64,000 nt of DNA from Mesorhizobium sp. WSM4313 (GTDB lineage: Bacteria; Pseudomonadota; Alphaproteobacteria; Rhizobiales; Rhizobiaceae), in contig NZ_NSFT01000018.1 of the NCBI RefSeq assembly GCF_002294725.1, positions 1 to 64,000 on the forward strand. The letters run 5' to 3'. Positions 60,001-64,000 of this stretch are shown piece after piece; positions within the stretch are counted from its first letter, which is position 1, and each line of letters begins with the position of its first letter. The translations under genes and the position numbers were made by a program. The notes under the pieces were generated by a model. That model did no database searches and was not told where the DNA came from. It saw only the letters and a program-made list of their open reading frames with translations.

Positions 60001-60873
60001 TCAGGTCAGGCCAAGCCGGCGCAGGGCGGCCTGCACGAAGCCGCCGTGTTCATGGATCAGGCGAAACCCGAGATTGTCCGGCGGAGTTCCGACGGCGCAG
60101 CCGCCGCTTTTGCCGTCACGGATGAAGTTCGACATGTAGGTCCGGTGGAAACCTTCCACAACGTGCACGCCGCAATTGCTCAGTGAACGAGCAACGCCAT
60201 CGCTGGTCATCGTCACATGGCCGTAGCAGGTCGATGTCCATTCCCAGACATTGCCGGCAATATCCGCAACGCCCTTTGAGTTGGTTCCAAATGCCCCGGC
60301 AGGCCTTGGTTCAGGATCTGCCTTGCGGCCGAGCGCAGACTCGTTGCGGTACTGGGTGAGCCATCGCCTCGCGGGATTCGCAGGATCGCCATCGCCCCCT
60401 TCGATGTCGGCGCGAAACCGCTCGCCGGCGGCATAGGCCCACTCCACATCGGTCGGGAGCCGCCAGGTGTCATCCGTTTTCGCCGACAGCCAATTGGCGT
60501 ACGCCTGCGCATCGAGGAAGCTGACGCCCGTCGCCGGAACGTTGCCGACAATGCTCGAACCGGCAGGCTTGCAAACGCCGTCAGAAACGCAGCGGTCATA
60601 GTCGGATGCGGTGACCTGGAACTTCATGATTTCCAGGGGCGTGTCGATGGTTTCCTTCGTCACAGGGGCCGGCACGGGATGATTGTCCCGGAGAAACTCG
60701 CCAGGCTGTGGGTGTTCGAACGACCCGGGCTTCAGGGTTACCAGTTCGGCCACCGCGGCTGGTGCCCGGGACCAAGAAGACGTCCCGTCGATCGCGTTGC
60801 TGACGCCCAGTCCGATGAGGGCGGCGGCAGCGATGGTTCCAAATGTGAAGACAGGATCGAAGGACATGTTCAA
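60001..60873 (-). CDS. nirV: NirV-type formylglycine-generating-enzyme-fold protein
   Basis: This 290-aa protein has an N-terminal membrane or signal segment (FTFGTIAAAALIGLGVSNAI, about residues 8-27) and a sulfatase-modifying FGE-fold domain: MKFQVTASDYDRCVSDGVC, PATGVSFLDAQAYANWLSAK, RLPTDVEWAYAAGERFRAD, VADIAGNVWEWTSTCYGHVT and PPDNLGFRLIHEHG. It is downstream of nirK (63 bases) as in other denitrifiers, where NirV accompanies copper nitrite reductase. The exact role of NirV is not established. The Cys pair of true FGE enzymes is not obvious, so catalysis is doubtful. Confidence 0.88.
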   Translation of the reverse strand: MNMSFDPVFTFGTIAAAALIGLGVSNAIDGTSSWSRAPAAVAELVTLKPGSFEHPQPGEFLRDNHPVPAPVTKETIDTPLEIMKFQVTASDYDRCVSDGVCKPAGSSIVGNVPATGVSFLDAQAYANWLSAKTDDTWRLPTDVEWAYAAGERFRADIEGGDGDPANPARRWLTQYRNESALGRKADPEPRPAGAFGTNSKGVADIAGNVWEWTSTCYGHVTMTSDGVARSLSNCGVHVVEGFHRTYMSNFIRDGKSGGCAVGTPPDNLGFRLIHEHGGFVQAALRRLGLT

Positions 60874-60936
60874 AGTCCGCCCGCGGGTTCGACCCGCCGG
60901 CCGCGCCGGCAGGTCGTGGTAGACCGTCTTTCCGGT

Positions 60937-62040
60937 TCACGAGGCAATCGCCTTGGGAGCCTCGACCTGCATCATCAGATCGTCGTCCCAGGTTCCATCG
61001 ACGGTGAAATGCGCGGTGGCGCCGAGCTCAACGGCCTCGATCAGGTTGTGATTGATATAGGCGTAGACGCCCGGCTGTCGGAAGGTATAGAGCGCCGCGC
61101 CCGCAGAACCGCCGCGAATGAACCAGGTTTCCATATCCTTGGCGGGCGGGTTCGCGAACTTGCCGCCCTCCCAGACGAAGTCGCCATGGCCGCCGATCAG
61201 GTGCGGGCGGGTGTCGCGATTGGCCTGCGAATGCACGATCAGCACCGTTTCCCCGACCTTGGCCTTCATCGCGTTTTCGCCGGTCAGCGATCCGGCTTTG
61301 CCGTTGAAAACGACATGCGTCGGGATAAGCCCGCGCATCACCTTCGCGGTGTCGTCGTAGTTGTCGCCGGCCGAGTCGTACTGCTTGAATTTCCCCTGCT
61401 CGTCGCGCGGGATGTAGAAGTCGTTCTCGCCGACATAGTAGATGCGCTCGTAGCGGACGGGCTTGCCCTTATCGTCCTTCAGGGCGTCACGCGGCAGGAC
61501 CATCACCGCGCCACTCATTCCCGACACGACATGCCACGGGATCATCGCGCCGCCAGGCGCGCAATGGTAGACGAATGTGCCCGACCTGGTCGCCTTGAAG
61601 CGCAGCGTCACCTGCTCGCCGGGGTTGATCAGCGTCAGCGCGCCGCCACCGAGCCCGCCGGTCGCCGCGTGGAAATCAATATTGTGGGCGAGCGTGTTGG
61701 AATCGGGATTGATCAGCGTGAGCTCGAGATAGTCGCCCTCATGGACGACCATCAGTGGGCCAGGGATTGAGCCGTTGTAGGTCATGGCGTTGAGCTGCGT
61801 GCCGTCCGCGTCGATGACCAGCGGCTTCTCTTCGATCGTCATGGTGAACTCGACGACCTTGGGGCCACCCTTGGCCACCTGGTCGTGAGCGTGCACGAAA
61901 GGCGGCGCGACAAGGGTGACCTTTTCGCGGGGCAGCCCCGTCACATCCTTGGCGGCGGCCATTACCGGCCCGGAGCCGATGGTTGCGACGGCGGCGGCAG
62001 TAAGAACTGAGCCCAACAAAGCTTCGCGTCTCGTAAGCAT
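60937..62040 (-). CDS. nirK: Copper-containing nitrite reductase
   Basis: This 367-aa periplasmic enzyme reduces nitrite to NO. A Tat-type signal (LTRREALLGSVLTAAAVATI) precedes two cupredoxin domains. The type 1 Cu ligands His119, Cys160, His170 and Met175 and the type 2 ligands His124 and His159 are visible in LAHNIDFHAATGG and FVYHCAPGGAMIPWHVVSGM, with the third type 2 His in the C-terminal INHNLIEAVELG. An NnrR-type palindrome TTTGCG-N4-CGCAAA lies 64-79 bases upstream. It heads a probable nirK-nirV-globin operon. The electron donor is presumably the adjacent pseudoazurin. Confidence 0.96.
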   Translation of the reverse strand: MLTRREALLGSVLTAAAVATIGSGPVMAAAKDVTGLPREKVTLVAPPFVHAHDQVAKGGPKVVEFTMTIEEKPLVIDADGTQLNAMTYNGSIPGPLMVVHEGDYLELTLINPDSNTLAHNIDFHAATGGLGGGALTLINPGEQVTLRFKATRSGTFVYHCAPGGAMIPWHVVSGMSGAVMVLPRDALKDDKGKPVRYERIYYVGENDFYIPRDEQGKFKQYDSAGDNYDDTAKVMRGLIPTHVVFNGKAGSLTGENAMKAKVGETVLIVHSQANRDTRPHLIGGHGDFVWEGGKFANPPAKDMETWFIRGGSAGAALYTFRQPGVYAYINHNLIEAVELGATAHFTVDGTWDDDLMMQVEAPKAIAS

Positions 62041-62103
62041 TCTTCATCTCCTCGACTTCAACGGTTTCGATAAAGCGAGGATAGTATCTTCGTGCGAAGC
62101 GTC

Positions 62104-62119
62104 TTTGCGTTTGCGCAAA
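62104..62119. promoter_or_regulatory. NnrR-type palindrome upstream of nirK
   Basis: TTTGCGTTTGCGCAAA is an inverted repeat with half-sites TTTGCG and CGCAAA separated by four bases, centre 71-72 bases before the nirK ATG. It differs from the FixK boxes and matches the TTGCG-N4-CGCAA motif known for NnrR-type regulators. Confidence 0.8.
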
Positions 62120-62216
62120 TCTGAAACAAATTAATTTTTAAACTTTGGAGGCAGTTGCCGGCGGCCTGTCGCCGCGGCGGGCCACTGCAGCGGCGTGCCA
62201 ATCGTAAAATGAAAAT

Positions 62217-62250
62217 GGCCGGTCAGACCTCTCCCCAGGTCTGCCCGGCC
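62217..62250 (-). terminator. Rho-independent terminator after the pseudoazurin gene
   Basis: GGCCGG-T-CAGACCT and AGGTCTG-C-CCGGCC form a long stem with one internal mismatch and a CTCCCC loop (plus-strand order). On the minus strand it is followed by ATTTTCATTTTAC. It lies about 47-80 bases past the pseudoazurin stop and separates that gene from nirK. Confidence 0.8.
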
Positions 62251-62296
62251 AGTGCTTCCGGCTCGCCACCGCCGGAGGCAGTCCCCATGCTGTGGA

Positions 62297-62743
62297 TCAG
62301 TTCGAAGCGGCCTTGGTTGCTTCGGCGAACAGTTCGGCGAAGACCGGCTTTGCCTTGCCGATTTGCTTGACGGCTTCCGCCGCATCCAGATTGGCCGGCT
62401 TGCCGACGACGATCAGGGCTACCATGCCCATACCGTAGTGGGGCGCGCACTTCACACCATAGACACCTTCCTTGGTGAGGGTGACCGTGATCTCCTCGCT
62501 CGGCTTGCCCTTGAATGCTTCGGCGCCGTCCGGAATCATGCCCTTGATGATTTCGGCGTTGTGGGTCTTGTCGGTCGGCACGAACTTGATGGTGTCGCCG
62601 GGTGCGGCCCGGACGAAGTCGGGCTGGAAGACCATCGCGCCTTTGTCACCCTTGTTTAGCATCTGGACGACATGTTCTTCGGCATTTGCAGCGCCGGCAA
62701 TTGAGAGCAACGCGATCGCCGCTGCAATAAGAGGCAGTTTCAT
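62297..62743 (-). CDS. Pseudoazurin
   Basis: This 148-aa periplasmic blue-copper protein probably donates electrons to NirK. A signal peptide (LIAAAIALLSIAGAANA, residues 5-21) precedes a cupredoxin fold with the type 1 copper ligands His61 (KTHNAEI), Cys99 and His102 (VKCAPHYGMGM) and a following Met. The ATG at 62743 is followed directly by the signal peptide, and the frame extending to 62971 is not used. A TTTGCG-N4-CGCAAA palindrome lies 73-88 bases upstream. It is terminated by the hairpin at 62217-62250. Confidence 0.93.
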   Translation of the reverse strand: MKLPLIAAAIALLSIAGAANAEEHVVQMLNKGDKGAMVFQPDFVRAAPGDTIKFVPTDKTHNAEIIKGMIPDGAEAFKGKPSEEITVTLTKEGVYGVKCAPHYGMGMVALIVVGKPANLDAAEAVKQIGKAKPVFAELFAEATKAASN

Positions 62744-62815
62744 TGGATAGTCCTTTCTTTCGTTCACCACGGCATCAACCGTTGCGTCCTTGTAGATCGT
62801 CGGACGACCCGGCGA

Positions 62816-62831
62816 TTTGCGCTGGCGCAAA
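62816..62831. promoter_or_regulatory. NnrR-type palindrome between pseudoazurin and nnrR
   Basis: TTTGCGCTGGCGCAAA has the same half-sites TTTGCG and CGCAAA as the nirK site, again four bases apart. It is about 80 bases before both divergent genes, so it could serve pseudoazurin and also autoregulate the regulator gene. Confidence 0.8.
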
Positions 62832-62910
62832 TTGCAAGAGGAAAGTTCAGCTGACGAAAGAACCGCAGAGATGAGGGAAGCTAGCTTCACTTGTCGGCGA
62901 CGGGTCGTCC

Positions 62911-63669
62911 GTGACAAAGTCCGCCATAGACCTGAACGCGGCGCGCTGTTGGAGGGAAGGGCAGTTGGCAAGCCTTGATCGGTCCTTGATTTCCGGGCTG
63001 TCCGTCTTCGATGGGATCGCTTTGGCTGACCTCGATCGCATCATCAGCCAGGCGAGATCCATTCGCATCCCTAGGGATCAGCCGGTGTTCGAGCAGGAAC
63101 AGGAGGCACATTCATTCTTCCTCTTGCTCGACGGCCATGTGCGCGTGGTGAAATCTACTCCGGATGGCCATGAGGTGACCGTGCGTTACATAAGCCCGGG
63201 CGAGTTGATGGGCATCGCCAGCGCGTTGGGCCGGACGACCTATCCGGCAAATGCCGTCGCGGCCGCCGATTGCGTAGTGCTTGCCTGGCCGAGCCAACTT
63301 TGGCCCACCTTCGCGGCGAGCTTCCCGAGCTTCAGCGCCAATACCTACAAGGTTGTCGGATCCAGGCTCCAGGATGCCCACGCGCGGGTCATCGAGATGT
63401 CTACCGAACAGGTGGAGCAGCGCGTCGCGCATGCATTGCTGAAGCTGGTCAAGCAGTCGGGGAAGAAGACCGAGGAAGGAATCCTGATCGATTTTCCGAT
63501 CTCGCGCCAAGACATCGCGGAGATGACGGGCACGACACTTCACACGGTAAGCCGGCTGCTTTCGGCCTGGGAAGACCAAGGACTGGTGAAAAGCGGGCGC
63601 CAAAGAGTCGTCGTGGTCGAGCCTCATCGGCTCGTTGTGGTCGCCGAAGAGCGTGGATCGAAAAGCTAA
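62911..63669 (+). CDS. nnrR: NnrR-type Crp/Fnr regulator
   Basis: This protein of about 252 aa has a cNMP-type barrel (RDQPVFEQEQEAHSFFLLLD, VTVRYISPGELMGIASALGR) and a winged helix whose recognition region is SRQDIAEMTGTTLHTVSRLL, with the TVSR typical of Fnr-like DNA readers. No Fe-S Cys cluster is present. Its position beside nirK, pseudoazurin and NnrR-type palindromes supports a nitric-oxide-responsive NnrR. The GTG at 62911 has no clear ribosome site, whereas a TTG at 62965 has GGAGG nine bases upstream and may be the real start, giving 234 aa. Confidence 0.82.
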   Translation: MTKSAIDLNAARCWREGQLASLDRSLISGLSVFDGIALADLDRIISQARSIRIPRDQPVFEQEQEAHSFFLLLDGHVRVVKSTPDGHEVTVRYISPGELMGIASALGRTTYPANAVAAADCVVLAWPSQLWPTFAASFPSFSANTYKVVGSRLQDAHARVIEMSTEQVEQRVAHALLKLVKQSGKKTEEGILIDFPISRQDIAEMTGTTLHTVSRLLSAWEDQGLVKSGRQRVVVVEPHRLVVVAEERGSKS

Positions 63670-63881
63670 TCCACCTCACCGCTTTTGATCGCTGCCTCAA
63701 GGTCGCGGCGAAGTTGGTCCTCGTCCAAATCATGCTCGCGCGCCGCCTCGGAAACGGTGTGAAAGGGAGCGATCGGACAGCCGACGCACAGCATTCCGTG
63801 CTGAAGAACGACACGGATTGCCGTCGGCGTCTCGCGCATGACGGCATCCATCGTTGCATCGTCGTTCAGTTTGCGTTTCAT
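63666..63881 (-). CDS. DUF1858 domain protein
   Basis: This 71-aa protein begins MKRKLNDDATMDAVMRETPT and continues AIRVVLQHGMLCVGCPIAPF and HTVSEAAREHDLDEDQL. The pattern, with CxxCPxxxFxT, is that of DUF1858, a small fold also found fused to hybrid-cluster proteins and linked to iron-sulphur or redox signalling. The ATG at 63881 is preferred to the frame extending to 63911. Its stop overlaps the nnrR stop by four bases on opposite strands. Role unknown, but in this context it is probably connected with nitrogen-oxide or redox state. Confidence 0.82.
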   Translation of the reverse strand: MKRKLNDDATMDAVMRETPTAIRVVLQHGMLCVGCPIAPFHTVSEAAREHDLDEDQLRRDLEAAIKSGEVD

Positions 63882-63947
63882 GCCGATTGCCCGCGTTAAA
63901 GCGCATCGCAATCTTTCAGATTCGCACCATGCGCTTTAGGTTCTTGA

Positions 63948-64000
63948 TTTCGCGCATGTCTTTATCCCGAAACCGGTTCCCACTTTCGGGAGACATGCTT
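63948..64000. repeat. Dispersed Rhizobiales intergenic repeat (right edge)
   Basis: The edge reads CGCGCATGTCTTTATCCCGA, then AACCGGTTCCCACTTTCGGG and AGACATGC. The CCCGAAA-CCGGTT-CC-ACTTTCGGG block is a known, highly repeated intergenic palindrome in Mesorhizobium and related genomes by my recollection. The arms CCCGAAA and TTTCGGG and the outer ATGTCT/AGACAT form a hairpin. It continues to the end of the window. Confidence 0.6.

Overview
The window looks like chromosome, or a large replicon, of a Mesorhizobium-like alphaproteobacterium (order Hyphomicrobiales/Rhizobiales). It is GC-rich and carries a complete fixNOQP-fixGHIS-fixLJ microaerobic respiration block, an ALAS-type hemA, Rhizobiales small-protein families, Ti-type conjugation debris and a dispersed Rhizobiales intergenic repeat at its right edge. 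The genus is an inference from gene content, not from an alignment.

Region 1 (about 0.6-31 kb) is a surface-polysaccharide locus bounded by two LuxR-type regulators whose receiver domains lack the usual phospho-acceptor Asp (944-1723 minus; 29829-30638 plus). It holds an ExoF-like export protein with a 66-bp tandem repeat, and a tight eight-gene minus-strand operon (15761 down to 6636): FAD oxidoreductase, small ORF, GT4, polytopic GT-C-like protein, DUF1616-like protein, GT4, flippase, acyltransferase. Further genes encode two GT2 enzymes, a DUF4832 protein, a GINT1-like protein paired with an ATP-grasp ligase, and a secreted GH16-RTX glycanase. Plus-strand fragments of the oxidoreductase and of a GT4 look like the decayed remains of an inverted second copy of part of the operon. 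No priming sugar transferase, obvious Wzy polymerase or Wzc-type co-polymerase was recognised.

Region 2 (about 31-42 kb) is a graveyard of mobile and accessory DNA. It contains a serine-recombinase fragment, a LigD-type ligase fragment, Ti-type traA, traC and traD remnants, and an IS66 element with frameshifted tnpA and truncated tnpC. Between these lie several small Rhizobiales-type proteins, including two families present in three and two copies. A protein-L-isoaspartate methyltransferase, an NTF2-like secreted protein, a Crp-like regulator and a sigma-region-2-only ORF appear intact.

Region 3 (about 42-64 kb) is a coherent oxygen- and nitrogen-oxide-responsive block. A soluble LOV-HWE histidine kinase, a PNPOx-like protein and hemA are followed by fixLJ, fixGHIS and fixNOQP (cbb3 oxidase and its assembly factors), divergent hemN, a small K+ channel, a group III truncated haemoglobin, nirV, nirK, pseudoazurin, an nnrR-type regulator and a DUF1858 protein. 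Sites of the form TTGA-N6-TCAA or close variants (FixK/FNR) lie before fixN, fixG, hemN, the K+ channel and hemA. Identical TTTGCG-N4-CGCAAA palindromes (NnrR type) lie before nirK and between pseudoazurin and nnrR. The working picture is FixL sensing oxygen through haem, FixJ acting presumably on a fixK outside the window, and FixK switching on cbb3 oxidase, haem synthesis and the channel, while NnrR controls nitrite reduction.
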